A stretch of 64,000 nucleotides of DNA from Rhodospirillales bacterium (GTDB lineage Bacteria > Pseudomonadota > Gammaproteobacteria > Nevskiales > Nevskiaceae): NCBI GenBank assembly GCA_903970615.1, contig CAJCJH010000015.1, forward strand, positions 1 to 64,000, given 5' to 3'. Below, in pieces: positions 17,794-26,429 of this stretch (the first letter of the stretch is position 1; each line of letters starts with the position of its first letter). Made by a program: the position numbers and the translations under genes. The notes beneath the pieces are model-generated. The model did no database searches, was not told the origin of the DNA, and worked only from the letters and a program-made list of their open reading frames with translations.

Positions 17794-18627
17794 CTAGAAA
17801 AAGCCTTTGCTGGCCAGCTTGAAATTCACCGGCTGATAAATCGCGAAGCTTGAATCACCGGGCGCATATTCGCTCGGGAGCGGCGGGAATTTTCCGATGC
17901 GGAGAATCTCGGCAACGGCCGCGTCGTCCAGTATTTTGTAGCCACAACTTTGCCGCAGCGAAGCTCGGATCACCGTTCCATCGCGGCGCAGATAGATGTC
18001 GATCACCGGCGCGCCTTGCTGATGCGCATCCTTCGCACTCATCGGGTAGATGCGGTACATATCGATGGTCGTTGCGACTTCCATCAGATACTCGAAAGGA
18101 ATCGGCGACACATGACCCGAACTGGCGGTGACCGGTGGCGCGGCGGGTGTCGGCGGCGCGGCGGCAGCGGTCGGCAGCGGCGGCGTCAAAGGCTTGACCG
18201 GCGCGATTACAGGCTTCGGCGGTGCCGGCGGCGGGATCGTCGCAATCAATTTGTCGGAAGGATGCAGCAACGGCGGCGGTGTGATTCTCTTGGGCGCGGG
18301 TTTGTGGCTAGCGATCTGTTTCGGCGGCGGTGGCGGCGGCGATGGCAATAGCGCAGCGGCCGGCGCTTTCAATTGCGGCTGCAATTCGATGATGGTCAGC
18401 CTGCGCGGTTCGGCGCGCGGCGTGGGCGCGTGAGTCAGCTTCAGCATCAGCAAGGCGAACAGCAGCGCATGCAAAAGGACCGCCAGCAGCGTTCCGCTGA
18501 TGAGCGGCGGCGGCCGCCTTTTTGCCACGAGTCTTTTCATCGATAGGATCGACAACGGCAGCGTCCGCAGCAGCGAAGCTCTGTCGTAGAGCATCGGTTG
18601 CGCGGGCGTTTCGAAAGGGGTGGACAT
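17794..18627 (-). CDS. TonB-like energy-transducing protein
   Basis: This 277-residue protein has one transmembrane segment (about residues 43-63) and a long proline-rich periplasmic stretch (runs of PPPPPP, PAPKRITPPP and PPAPPKPVIAPVKP). It ends in a TonB-like C-terminal domain (YPMSAKDAHQQGAPVIDIYLRRDGTVIRASLRQSCGYKILDDAAVAEI). TonB proteins pass inner-membrane energy to outer-membrane receptors. No exbB, exbD or receptor gene is adjacent, so it is probably one of several TonB paralogues. About 40 cytoplasmic residues precede the membrane segment, more than in E. coli TonB. Confidence 0.82.
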   Translation of the reverse strand: MSTPFETPAQPMLYDRASLLRTLPLSILSMKRLVAKRRPPPLISGTLLAVLLHALLFALLMLKLTHAPTPRAEPRRLTIIELQPQLKAPAAALLPSPPPPPPKQIASHKPAPKRITPPPLLHPSDKLIATIPPPAPPKPVIAPVKPLTPPLPTAAAAPPTPAAPPVTASSGHVSPIPFEYLMEVATTIDMYRIYPMSAKDAHQQGAPVIDIYLRRDGTVIRASLRQSCGYKILDDAAVAEILRIGKFPPLPSEYAPGDSSFAIYQPVNFKLASKGFF

Positions 18628-18899
18628 TTACCGGGCCTTCGAGCTGAGGATGGTCTGATGAAGAACGGCCAGACTGAACGGGCGGATGCTCCCGCACGAG
18701 GCCGACTGAAGCTCTCTGACCTCGAAAGCAATGCCTGCAAAAATCGAACCGGATTGAGGCGCTGGTTTTGAAAATCGGCCTGAGCGCCGGACGAGGCTGC
18801 GATAACGCGGAGGCTTAATCAGTCCAAGCGTGATCGATTAGCGTGAGGAATCCTTCCACTGCCTTTTCACAATGCTGCAACGAAGCCTTCAGTTTAGGA
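18628..18899. other. Intergenic region, no gene recognised
   Basis: This is the left part of the 452-base gap between the tonB-like gene and lysR. No coding sequence or RNA gene is recognised. The 3' part of the gap is described separately as a candidate small RNA. Confidence 0.35.
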
Positions 18900-19051
18900 T
18901 TTTCAACTGGTTTTGTTTAGTTTTTCTAACTATATGGAGCAGAAAAAATCAATTGTTGCGCCGCAGCAAGCTCCCTAATCTATTCTCAATGTCTCCTCCA
19001 GATCCCGCACCGGGATCTTTCAGGCCGCTCCAAAAGAGTGGCCTTTTTTTT
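18900..19051 (+). ncRNA. Candidate small RNA ending in tandem hairpins (5' end unknown)
   Basis: The plus strand ends here in two consecutive hairpins. GATCCCG-CAC-CGGGATC (19001-19017) is followed by AGGCCGCTC/GAGTGGCCT with a loop of five (19022-19044) and a run of T. Just before them is TCTCCTCC (18992-18999), complementary to Shine-Dalgarno sequences, a feature seen in some regulatory RNAs. No plus-strand gene precedes this terminator for over 1.2 kb, and the flanking genes both run on the minus strand. The promoter and 5' end were not located, so the start given is arbitrary. Confidence 0.35.
19022..19051 (+). terminator. Rho-independent terminator on the plus strand
   Basis: AGGCCGCTC (19022-19030) pairs with GAGTGGCCT (19036-19044), nine pairs including one G-T, loop CAAAA, followed by T through 19051. 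The polarity is plus, so it does not serve the minus-strand lysR gene beside it. Confidence 0.75.
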
Positions 19052-19079
19052 GAGCGATAGCCTACGAGCCGGCAGCCTA

Positions 19080-20060
19080 TCAAGCCAACTGAGCTGGCGT
19101 TGGAGTAGCGCTGCTGACGCTTTGGCTGGCTTCTTCCAGCAACCACTGGCGGAATGCCGCAACTTCGGCGCGCTGCGCGGCGTTGTCGCCGATGATAATG
19201 TAATAAGCATTGTCCAGCGGCAGCGTCTGCGGAAACGCGATGACGACGCGGCCCGACGATAACTCCGCAGCCGCCAGCAGCGGCGAAGCCAGGGTTACGC
19301 CAAGTCCATCGGCCGCTGCTTCCAGCGCGTGGGTAGAGTGATCAAGCTGCAAGCCACGACGCGCATCGACACCGTTGACACCGGCGCGCCGCAGCCAGCG
19401 CGCCCAGGCGGACTGATTGCGGTCGGCAAAGCGGCCATCGCCGTGCAGCAGCGTTTGATACTTCAAATCGGCCGGCTCGCGCAAGGCTGGTGGCCCTTCG
19501 ATCAAGCGCGGGTGGCACATCGGCATGACATCCACCGTGAACAGGAGATCGACCGATTGGCCGGGCAGATGATCGCTGGTGAAACGGATGTCGATATCGG
19601 TATCCAGTTCATCGCTGCCGGCATCTTCCGATCGCATGGCGCGATGCGTGGTGTTGATGATCTGCCCGCTGGCGACGATCCTTACGTCGATGCCCGGATG
19701 CCGCGACATGAAGCGCTGCAAGCGCGGCATCAGCCAGCGCGAGACGAATGTCGGCGTTGCGCCCACCGTCAAACGCGGCACTTGCCCAAAGCTGCGCAGT
19801 TCCGAAACTCCTGCAGCCAGCGCTTCAAAACCCTGCTGGAACAAGGGCAGCGCCGCTTGGGCGGCGTTGGTCAATTCGATACGGCGACTGAGGCGCTCGA
19901 ACAGCGGCAGGCCCAGCTGTTTTTCCAGCGCTTTGATCTGATGCGTTACCGCGGCGGGCGTGACGAACAATTCCTCGGCCGCTTTGCGGAAACTGCGATG
20001 CCGCGCCACCGCCTCAAAGGCACGCAGCGCATTCAGTGGTGGCAGTCGGGAAAATCCCAT
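19080..20060 (-). CDS. LysR family transcriptional regulator (GcvA-like)
   Basis: This 326-residue regulator has the LysR N-terminal winged helix-turn-helix (PPLNALRAFEAVARHRSFRKAAEELFVTPAAVTHQIKALEKQLGLPLFERLSRR). A type 2 periplasmic-binding-like effector domain follows (RLTVGATPTFVSRWLMPRLQRF). The PPLNALRAFEA opening and the AAVTHQIKALE recognition helix are typical of the GcvA/AmpR group. It is divergent from the crotonase gene, with an AT-rich inverted repeat between them, so that gene is the likely target. The inducer is unknown. Confidence 0.92.
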   Translation of the reverse strand: MGFSRLPPLNALRAFEAVARHRSFRKAAEELFVTPAAVTHQIKALEKQLGLPLFERLSRRIELTNAAQAALPLFQQGFEALAAGVSELRSFGQVPRLTVGATPTFVSRWLMPRLQRFMSRHPGIDVRIVASGQIINTTHRAMRSEDAGSDELDTDIDIRFTSDHLPGQSVDLLFTVDVMPMCHPRLIEGPPALREPADLKYQTLLHGDGRFADRNQSAWARWLRRAGVNGVDARRGLQLDHSTHALEAAADGLGVTLASPLLAAAELSSGRVVIAFPQTLPLDNAYYIIIGDNAAQRAEVAAFRQWLLEEASQSVSSATPTPAQLA

Positions 20061-20162
20061 CGATGAACTTCAAGCAGGTTTGGAACAGATTGATAAGTGA
20101 ATTAGATCAGTTTTCGCGGCGCAAGTCGTAATCGAAAGGCCATTCGAGCGGTCAACCTCGAA

Positions 20163-20210
20163 GATTTTTCAAAAACCCTTTTCAACAAACCATCGACTTT
20201 TTGAAAAATC
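20163..20210. promoter_or_regulatory. Inverted repeat in the lysR-crotonase divergent region
   Basis: GATTTTTCAAAAA (20163-20175) and its exact reverse complement TTTTTGAAAAATC (20198-20210) are separated by 22 bases. Each arm is itself nearly palindromic. The position between a LysR gene and a divergent gene fits an operator for the regulator, although a bent A/T-rich tract is an alternative. Confidence 0.5.
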
Positions 20211-20344
20211 CTTGGGCAATCGCTCAATCGCCTCAACGCCAAAAAACAATCGTCTTCGATCTGCCAAGCGAACCGATTTCGCCTACGATTCGCACTCGAA
20301 AATTTCGTCTCGCTCCGCTTAAAAAATCCTTATCGCCCGATCCA

Positions 20345-21220
20345 ATGAACTACCAGACTCTCGACTGCAAAGTTGCCGATGGCGTGCTCACACTTACGCT
20401 GAATCGCCCCGAATTCCTCAATGCTTTCACGGTCACGATGGCGAATGAACTGATCGATGCGTTTGCCCGCGCCAGCGGCGACGATGCGGTGCGCGCGATC
20501 GTGGTGACCGGCGCCGGCCGCGCGTTTTGCGCGGGCATGGACCTGGCCGTCGAAGGCAATGTGTTTGGCCTCGACGAAAGCCAGCAACCGACGCTGCAGG
20601 ATCTGCACGAGCGCCTCGATGATCCGGAAATTTTTGCAGGCGTGCGCGACACCGGCGGCCGCGTCACGCTGGCGATCTACGATTGCACCAAGCCGGTGAT
20701 CGCGGCGATCAATGGTCCCGCAGTCGGCATCGGTGCGACGATGACTTTGGCGATGGATATCCGTCTGGCCTCCGAAAAAGCCAAGATCGGTTTTGTCTTC
20801 GGCCGGCTCGGAATCGTTCCAGAAGCTTGTTCCAGCTGGTTTCTACCGCGCATCGTCGGCATTCAGCAAGCGCTCGAATGGACTTATAGCGCGGACATTC
20901 TCAGCGCCGACGAGGCCAAGGCCGGCGGCTTGGTAAAAGCCGTCTACGCACCGGAAAAACTGCTCGAAGAAGCCTACCAACTGGCGCATAAATTCACCCG
21001 CAAACGCTCCGCCGTGGGCATCGCGCTGACCCGCCAGATGATGTATCGCAACAGCGCGCAGCCGCATCCGCTGGAAGCGCATCGGGTCGACACGCTGGCG
21101 ATGTTCTACACCAGCATCGGCGACGGCAAGGAAGGCGTGAAGGCCTTTCTCGAAAAACGCGATCCGCAATTCAGCGGGCAGGCCAGCGAAATGCCGGCAT
21201 TTTATCCGTGGTGGAAGTAA
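20345..21220 (+). CDS. Enoyl-CoA hydratase/isomerase (crotonase) family protein
   Basis: This 291-residue crotonase-fold enzyme has TLTLNRPEFLNAFTVTMANEL, the oxyanion-hole segments GRAFCAGMDL and INGPAVGIGATMTLAMD, and a catalytic Glu in GRLGIVPEACSSWFLPRIVG. A second Glu equivalent to that of true hydratases is not evident, so isomerase or other crotonase activity on a CoA thioester is possible. The frame is open back to 20201, but homology begins at the ATG at 20345 (MNYQTLDCKV). A LysR gene is divergent and probably controls it. No other beta-oxidation gene is adjacent. Confidence 0.88.
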   Translation: MNYQTLDCKVADGVLTLTLNRPEFLNAFTVTMANELIDAFARASGDDAVRAIVVTGAGRAFCAGMDLAVEGNVFGLDESQQPTLQDLHERLDDPEIFAGVRDTGGRVTLAIYDCTKPVIAAINGPAVGIGATMTLAMDIRLASEKAKIGFVFGRLGIVPEACSSWFLPRIVGIQQALEWTYSADILSADEAKAGGLVKAVYAPEKLLEEAYQLAHKFTRKRSAVGIALTRQMMYRNSAQPHPLEAHRVDTLAMFYTSIGDGKEGVKAFLEKRDPQFSGQASEMPAFYPWWK

Positions 21221-21258
21221 GCCGAAAAATCAACCACGAATTACGTTTCGGGTTTGAC

Positions 21259-21293
21259 GCGCAGCAAAACGCCGCTGTGGAAATTTGCTGCGC
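21259..21293. terminator. Hairpin between convergent genes, possible terminator
   Basis: GCGCAGCAAA (21259-21268) and TTTGCTGCGC (21284-21293) form a perfect 10-bp stem with a 15-base loop, between the stops of the crotonase gene and the large exported-protein gene. No strong T run follows on either strand, so intrinsic termination is uncertain. Confidence 0.35.
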
Positions 21294-21336
21294 GCTGGTT
21301 TCGACGCACGCTTCAGCAAAGAACAGAGGCGAAAGT

Positions 21337-23958
21337 TCAATGCGTTGAGGGATCGTTTTCAGCGGCAGGCGTAGCCGCTGTCGCTGGATTGGGTGACGAC
21401 AAAACCGGATGGGTACTTGCCGCAGGATCAGTCACTGTCGCTGGAGCGGGTGCGGGTGCCGGTGCCGGTTTCGGATCGTCCGGCTTGGCCGCAGCCGCCG
21501 CGGTTGCTCGCGCGATTTCATCCGGCGTTGGTGGTAACTGTTGCACCGTGAGCGAGACGGAATTCGCCACCGAGGGATCGTCGCGCAGCTTCACGTAAAG
21601 CTGGCCGTTCGCCGGTCTCGGCACCAATAGCGTATAGCCGGGGAAGCCGTCCGGAACCTGCGAAGGATGCGCGAACTGCGCATCGCTGGAAACCGAATCG
21701 AGCAGGAACAAGCCGGCACCGGAAAGCTTGCAGGCGAGATCCGGCGTGGCCGGACATTTGAGCTCCTTCAACACCGGCAGACGCACCAGCGAAGCCAGTG
21801 GCTGCCAGTCGCCCGTCACCTGATTTTCCACGGCGCGGAATTGCAGCGGGCCAAAGGCCGAAGTTCCGAACGCCTTGGCGGGGTCGAGCGTGGCGATGGC
21901 AACCTTCGCATCCGCTAGCGTGATGGCGCCATTGCTCAAGCTGAGCGTGGTCGAAAAAGCGCCGTCAACGGTGGCTACTTCCAGCGTTTCGTCGTGCGCG
22001 AAAGCTGCGGGCGACTGCGCGCGCACCGAGAATGTGAGCTTGGAGTCTTGCGGCAATTCGTCCTGATTCACTAGCTGGATATTGCTGTCGCCGCTGGCGC
22101 GCGAGGCTTGCACGCTTTTGCCGATCAGGCTTACGCGCGGGCGCGGCGCATCCACGGCGGTGGTGAATTTCAGTGCGCGTCCATCCTTCAAAGTTGCCTT
22201 CGCCGCCACCGAACGATCGGGCTTGAGTGCCATCGCCGCCTGCGCATCCTGCGCGACCATCAACAGTTCATCATTGCCATGCTGACTGGAAAGATCGGCG
22301 GGTACGAAGCTGGCATTGCCGATCGTCAGGTTGGCGACCAGATCGAGGCGGCTGCCTTTCAAGCTGCCCTGCAGATCGCCCGCGTGAATAGCGAAGCTGT
22401 CGATATGCGCGGCATCGGAAAATGCCTGCAACGGAATCGGCGAAGCCTGACTCGCACCGTACTGGGTGACCAGCAGCGTCATCGCGCCGGGCTGCGTTTC
22501 CTGCAGTGGCAGCTTCACTTCGACTTCGTCCGGTTTGACTTTTTTCCACTCGGCCTTGAGTTCCTTGCCGGCCGGATCTTTCAGCATGATGCTGTCGACG
22601 CAACTCACACTATCGGCCTGCAGATGCACCGTATCCTGCCGGCCGACGATCAAGGCATCTTCGTCGCCGGGCGCCAGTGACCAGCTTTTGGCATGCGCAT
22701 TCCTCAACTGAAAACCCGGGCCTTGATACGGCGCAAAACCCCAATGACCTTGCAGCGAGCCGCGTACCGTCTCGCCCAGATTGAGCGTTTTCAGACCGGT
22801 GGTATCGACCACATAACCGCCCTGCGCGGCATCGGGCTTGGCGGGCAGATCGATGGTCTTGCCATCGTTGCCGGTCAAGCTCAGGGTCAAGTCGTGCGCA
22901 TAGTCGGTGGCGAATACCAGCGGTGCGCCTTCGACCGGCAAGATCAGTGTCGATCGGCTTGCACAGTAGATTTCATTGGGGTCCACGGCGTGCATCGGCG
23001 GCAATTGCGGCTGCTCGACGGCGGGTAATGAGGCCACCAATACCGATTTTGGATCATGGAACGACGGCGGCGCATTCAGCTTCAACGCAAGCTTGTCGCC
23101 CTGCTGCGACGCGAGCGCGGGGATGTACTGATATTGCGCGGTGCGGAAGGAATCCAGAATGCGCGCGATATCTACCACCGATGCAATGTAAGGGCTGTAA
23201 TAGCCGAAGCCGAGCTGCGGCGTGGAACTGGCTTCCATCACCAGATCGGCACCCGGACCGGACGTGAGCGCCTGCACGATGGAGGTGCTGTGGCCATCGT
23301 TAAGGATCAACGATTCCTGACCTTGCATCAGGCAAGGCGCTTGCAGTTCGGGGAGACGATCCAGGCATTTTTCATCTACTTTGATCGCCAGGCTGCGCGC
23401 CAGCAGCGGTGCGACATCCTTGATCTTGTAAGGCTCGGTTTGATCGAGCTGATGGATCGTCGACAGATAACGATCCAGACGCGAGCGATCCAGCGCGGCC
23501 TGATTCAAATCCTGCGAGGTCCGCACGAACGCGCCGGGACGTCCGCGCACGGCGTCGACCAGCGTGCGGAAATCACCACTGGTTTCGGGCGCCAGAAACA
23601 CCAGCACCTGTTGCGCGCCGGGCGGCACGGTGACGGTGAGTCCGTCGCGCGCGCACTTGCCCGTCCAGGTTTTGCAGGGGAAAAACCAGTTTTCCGGCGG
23701 TGGATTGGTCGAGCCGCTGAGGAACGCGGCGACCATCAAATAATTCGCCGATTGCGTGGCCGGGAAATCGGCCTTGATCCACAATTGATCGCCGACGGCG
23801 AGATTCGGCACTTCGGAAGCCGGCAGGATTTGCGAGCCGCGGGTGACGACGACGCGCAGGTCCGGGCCGATCAGATCGAACGGCGCCGGGGCCGCATGCG
23901 CGGCGTCGAACAGAATCAGTGCCGCCCACAAGAACAGATGACGCCAGCGCAATACCAT
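21337..23958 (-). CDS. Large exported protein of unknown function
   Basis: From the ATG at 23958 this is an 873-residue protein with a signal peptide (MVLRWRHLFLWAALILFDAAHAAP). The frame is open to 24114, but that extension lacks export features. The mature part is mostly beta-type sequence with a few paired cysteines (CKTWTGKC, CLDRLPELQAPC, CPATPDLACK). It ends in a 90-residue Ala/Pro-rich tail (PAPAPAPAPATVTDP) that could cross or bind the cell wall. There is no recognisable catalytic motif, transmembrane segment or barrel signature. It follows a lipoprotein gene and a small exported-protein gene on the same strand, suggesting a common periplasmic or surface structure. Function not recognised. 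Confidence 0.72.
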   Translation of the reverse strand: MVLRWRHLFLWAALILFDAAHAAPAPFDLIGPDLRVVVTRGSQILPASEVPNLAVGDQLWIKADFPATQSANYLMVAAFLSGSTNPPPENWFFPCKTWTGKCARDGLTVTVPPGAQQVLVFLAPETSGDFRTLVDAVRGRPGAFVRTSQDLNQAALDRSRLDRYLSTIHQLDQTEPYKIKDVAPLLARSLAIKVDEKCLDRLPELQAPCLMQGQESLILNDGHSTSIVQALTSGPGADLVMEASSTPQLGFGYYSPYIASVVDIARILDSFRTAQYQYIPALASQQGDKLALKLNAPPSFHDPKSVLVASLPAVEQPQLPPMHAVDPNEIYCASRSTLILPVEGAPLVFATDYAHDLTLSLTGNDGKTIDLPAKPDAAQGGYVVDTTGLKTLNLGETVRGSLQGHWGFAPYQGPGFQLRNAHAKSWSLAPGDEDALIVGRQDTVHLQADSVSCVDSIMLKDPAGKELKAEWKKVKPDEVEVKLPLQETQPGAMTLLVTQYGASQASPIPLQAFSDAAHIDSFAIHAGDLQGSLKGSRLDLVANLTIGNASFVPADLSSQHGNDELLMVAQDAQAAMALKPDRSVAAKATLKDGRALKFTTAVDAPRPRVSLIGKSVQASRASGDSNIQLVNQDELPQDSKLTFSVRAQSPAAFAHDETLEVATVDGAFSTTLSLSNGAITLADAKVAIATLDPAKAFGTSAFGPLQFRAVENQVTGDWQPLASLVRLPVLKELKCPATPDLACKLSGAGLFLLDSVSSDAQFAHPSQVPDGFPGYTLLVPRPANGQLYVKLRDDPSVANSVSLTVQQLPPTPDEIARATAAAAAKPDDPKPAPAPAPAPATVTDPAASTHPVLSSPNPATAATPAAENDPSTH

Positions 23959-24177
23959 GAGGATGATCGAGGTTCTTTCAGGCAACTTTATGACCAGCTT
24001 TGATCGATATTTGCAGATTAAGTTCGTAGCGGATTGGATTCCCGGTGCGCTGGGTTCGCAGCAGACTCGCGGACTTTCGTCCTGTGGTCTGTCGCAAATC
24101 GGGCAGGCATTCACACAGCACTGACGTGGTCGATTCCCGAATCACCTCTGTGCCGCTCGCGGGCAGTTCGTGCGAAA

Positions 24178-24882
24178 TTATTGATACTGCTGCGCCAGCT
24201 CGGCCCAGATTTTTTCCGCCTTCATCGCCAGCTCGTTGAACGCCTGCTGCTCCGCCTCCAGCCGTTTTTTGTCGAGCGCCGCGCTGGAACCCCAAGCCGA
24301 CTGAAGATCGGAAACCTTGGCGGTGGCGTCCGAAGCGCCATAGGTGAAGCCGCTGCGAACATCAATGAATACGGCCGACGCGGTGGATTCGATATTCGCG
24401 CCCTGAGCCGGCGCGCCGCTCAGCGGAACCGAGGTCAGCGGCAGCACCGCTTTATTCTGGAGCTCCAGCGAAGTATCGAGGGTGTAGACCAGCAGAACAT
24501 CGGCTTGCAATTTCGCGGCGGTCAGACGCAGGTCATCCAGCGACACCAGCTTTGCCGGCAACAGCGAAATATCCAGCGGCACCGCGTCTGCCACCGAAGG
24601 CCAGTTTGCAAAGATTTTCAGCTGCGCGTTTTCAGCGGATTCCGACGGCGTGACAATGCTGAAACGGCCCTCGCCAAAACCCCTCGACGAGTAGGATTCG
24701 TAATGCGGCGCCTGCACCTGCACCAGGGCGATCGTGGCCGGAAAATGCGGTGAAGGCTTCAGCGTTCCAGCGCCTGCGCGTTCGGCGGGATTGATGTCCG
24801 CGAGCTGTGCCGGCCCGCCAGGTGTGCGGTAACTGGCGCATCCTGCGCAGCTCAACGCGATGACCCAGACTAAAAATCGCAA
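24178..24882 (-). CDS. Lipoprotein of unknown function
   Basis: This 234-residue protein has a lipoprotein signal (MRFLVWVIALSCAGCASYRTP, lipid-modified Cys at CAGC-A). The mature sequence contains YRTPGGPAQLADINPAER, then an alternating beta/alpha pattern with a conserved-looking LRLTAAKLQADVLLVYTLDTSLE and AVFIDVRSGFTYGASDATAKVSDL, and ends in a charged helix (DKKRLEAEQQAFNELAMKAEKIWAEL). The sorting residue after Cys is Ala, not Asp, so the outer membrane is the likely site. It lies between a small exported protein and the 873-residue protein, all on the minus strand. Function unknown. Confidence 0.75.
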   Translation of the reverse strand: MRFLVWVIALSCAGCASYRTPGGPAQLADINPAERAGAGTLKPSPHFPATIALVQVQAPHYESYSSRGFGEGRFSIVTPSESAENAQLKIFANWPSVADAVPLDISLLPAKLVSLDDLRLTAAKLQADVLLVYTLDTSLELQNKAVLPLTSVPLSGAPAQGANIESTASAVFIDVRSGFTYGASDATAKVSDLQSAWGSSAALDKKRLEAEQQAFNELAMKAEKIWAELAQQYQ

Positions 24883-25032
24883 CGGCTATCTCCTTGCCAA
24901 ATGGCTTCCGATTCAATCCTGATCGGCTACGACTTTATACAAAATTTCGTCGGCAAGCTGCAGCGAAAGACGCAGGCAAAAAAGCAAACGCGCATTCCTG
25001 ATCGATGGTTGATCGACGCCCGGTCGGCGCTT

Positions 25033-25515
25033 CTACTGTGCTTCGACCTTGATCGATTTGAGATCGCTGTCGCGGCAGCCTTCGGCGCCCACTTCAACCG
25101 GGCCGCACAAATGCTGGTCCAGACCGTAGCTGCTGACCGTTCCCACTTTCGGAAACACGCCCGCAGCGCCGCCGGGGAAACGAATCGAGAAACTCCGGCT
25201 GAAGTCGGTAACGTCCGGCCCGACACAGATGAACTGGTTGCCGTCCCAATGTCCCGTGCCGGAAATTTCCAGAATCCAGCGGCTGCCATAACGGATGGAA
25301 TGAACCTGGCAATGCAGATCCGGCTTGACGATTACCTCGTCCTCGGGCTGATCAACCAGGCGGTTGTAGGTCGTGAACGTCAACTTCAATGTGGTGCCCG
25401 GCGCTGCCGGCTGCGCTGCGGCTGCCGGCGGAGGCGCGGCTGGCGTGACCGCAAGGCTGTCGAAGCTGCTCGCAGCGAACACCAGGCAAAGCAGACTTTT
25501 CGTGGCTGTCGACAT
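25033..25515 (-). CDS. Small exported protein of unknown function
   Basis: This 160-residue protein has a signal peptide (MSTATKSLLCLVFAASSFDSLA), a short Ala/Pro linker and a compact domain with four cysteines (LHCQVHS, FICVGPD, HLCGPVEV, EGCRDSD), probably two disulphides. The pattern SRSFSIRFPGGAAGVFPKVGTV suggests a beta-rich fold. It is the first of three exported-protein genes on the minus strand; 150 bases separate it from the lipoprotein gene. Function unknown. Confidence 0.68.
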   Translation of the reverse strand: MSTATKSLLCLVFAASSFDSLAVTPAAPPPAAAAQPAAPGTTLKLTFTTYNRLVDQPEDEVIVKPDLHCQVHSIRYGSRWILEISGTGHWDGNQFICVGPDVTDFSRSFSIRFPGGAAGVFPKVGTVSSYGLDQHLCGPVEVGAEGCRDSDLKSIKVEAQ

Positions 25516-25703
25516 TTTTGAATCTCACAATTCCGGGTGTGCGAATGGGCGGCCACATCGGCGCTGATGGTCTGGCCCCATTCGCATGGACCAGCAAGGG
25601 CGATACGAAACTTCGGAGGATCAGGATGCCTGCGAAATTATAGTCGCCAGAATCGCGCCAGCGGTTTCCGCCGGCTTTCGACGCCGCTTTCAAGGCGCGT
25701 TTT

Positions 25704-26429
25704 TCAGGGTGCTGGAATCGTAAACCAGATTTCGCTACCGCGGCCGGGCGTGCTGCGCGCGCCGACCGTGCCGCCATTGATTTCGACGATTTCCTTGACG
25801 ATCGCCAAGCCCAGCCCAAGGCCACCGCTTTCGCCGGGCCGGGCCTGCCAGCAGCGCTCGAAGATTCGAGGCAGATGGTCCGGCGCAATTCCGGAACCCT
25901 GATCGAGCACCGCAAAATAAATGTTCGCGCGCTCGCGGGACGCAAGCAGTTTGACCTCGGAACCCACCGGCGAAAACTTGATGGCGTTATCAATCAGGTT
26001 GGAAAAAACCCTCATCAAGCCCATGTAGTCGACATCCAGGAAGCCCAGCAGCGACGCGCTTTCGGTGACGAGCCGGATGTCTTTGCTTTCAGCGATCGGG
26101 CGCATCATCGAGACTGCGTTATCGAGCAAGGCATCGACGGCAACCGCGCGCGGACGCGGCAGCGTCGGGCGCGTTTTTTTGCCGGAGGATTCGATTACTG
26201 CGTCGAGCATATCGACGATGCGATCCATCGCCCGGCGCATTCTGCTGAGGGCCAGCACCCCGCTGTCGGATAAACCGCTGGTGGTGGCAATCAGCTCGGT
26301 GCTCATCGCAATGATCTGCAGCGGCGTTCGGATGTCGTGCATCACGCCGGCGAGAATCTGCTCCTGCTCGGAATGATCGATTTCCGCGGTTTGAATGTCG
26401 GGTTTGATCTGCTGAACCGGACTAGACAT
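25704..26429 (-). CDS. Soluble sensor histidine kinase without an input domain
   Basis: This 241-residue protein is almost only the kinase core: a HisKA dimerisation domain with the phospho-acceptor His31 in HDIRTPLQII, then a HATPase domain with the N box RVFSNLIDNAIKF, the G1 box LDQGSGIA, the F box FERCWQA and the G2 box GGLGLGLAI. No membrane segment or PAS, GAF or receiver domain is present, and no response regulator gene is adjacent. Its start overlaps the stop of a small membrane-protein gene by 8 bases, so the small protein may serve as its membrane or sensing partner. Confidence 0.9.
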   Translation of the reverse strand: MSSPVQQIKPDIQTAEIDHSEQEQILAGVMHDIRTPLQIIAMSTELIATTSGLSDSGVLALSRMRRAMDRIVDMLDAVIESSGKKTRPTLPRPRAVAVDALLDNAVSMMRPIAESKDIRLVTESASLLGFLDVDYMGLMRVFSNLIDNAIKFSPVGSEVKLLASRERANIYFAVLDQGSGIAPDHLPRIFERCWQARPGESGGLGLGLAIVKEIVEINGGTVGARSTPGRGSEIWFTIPAP

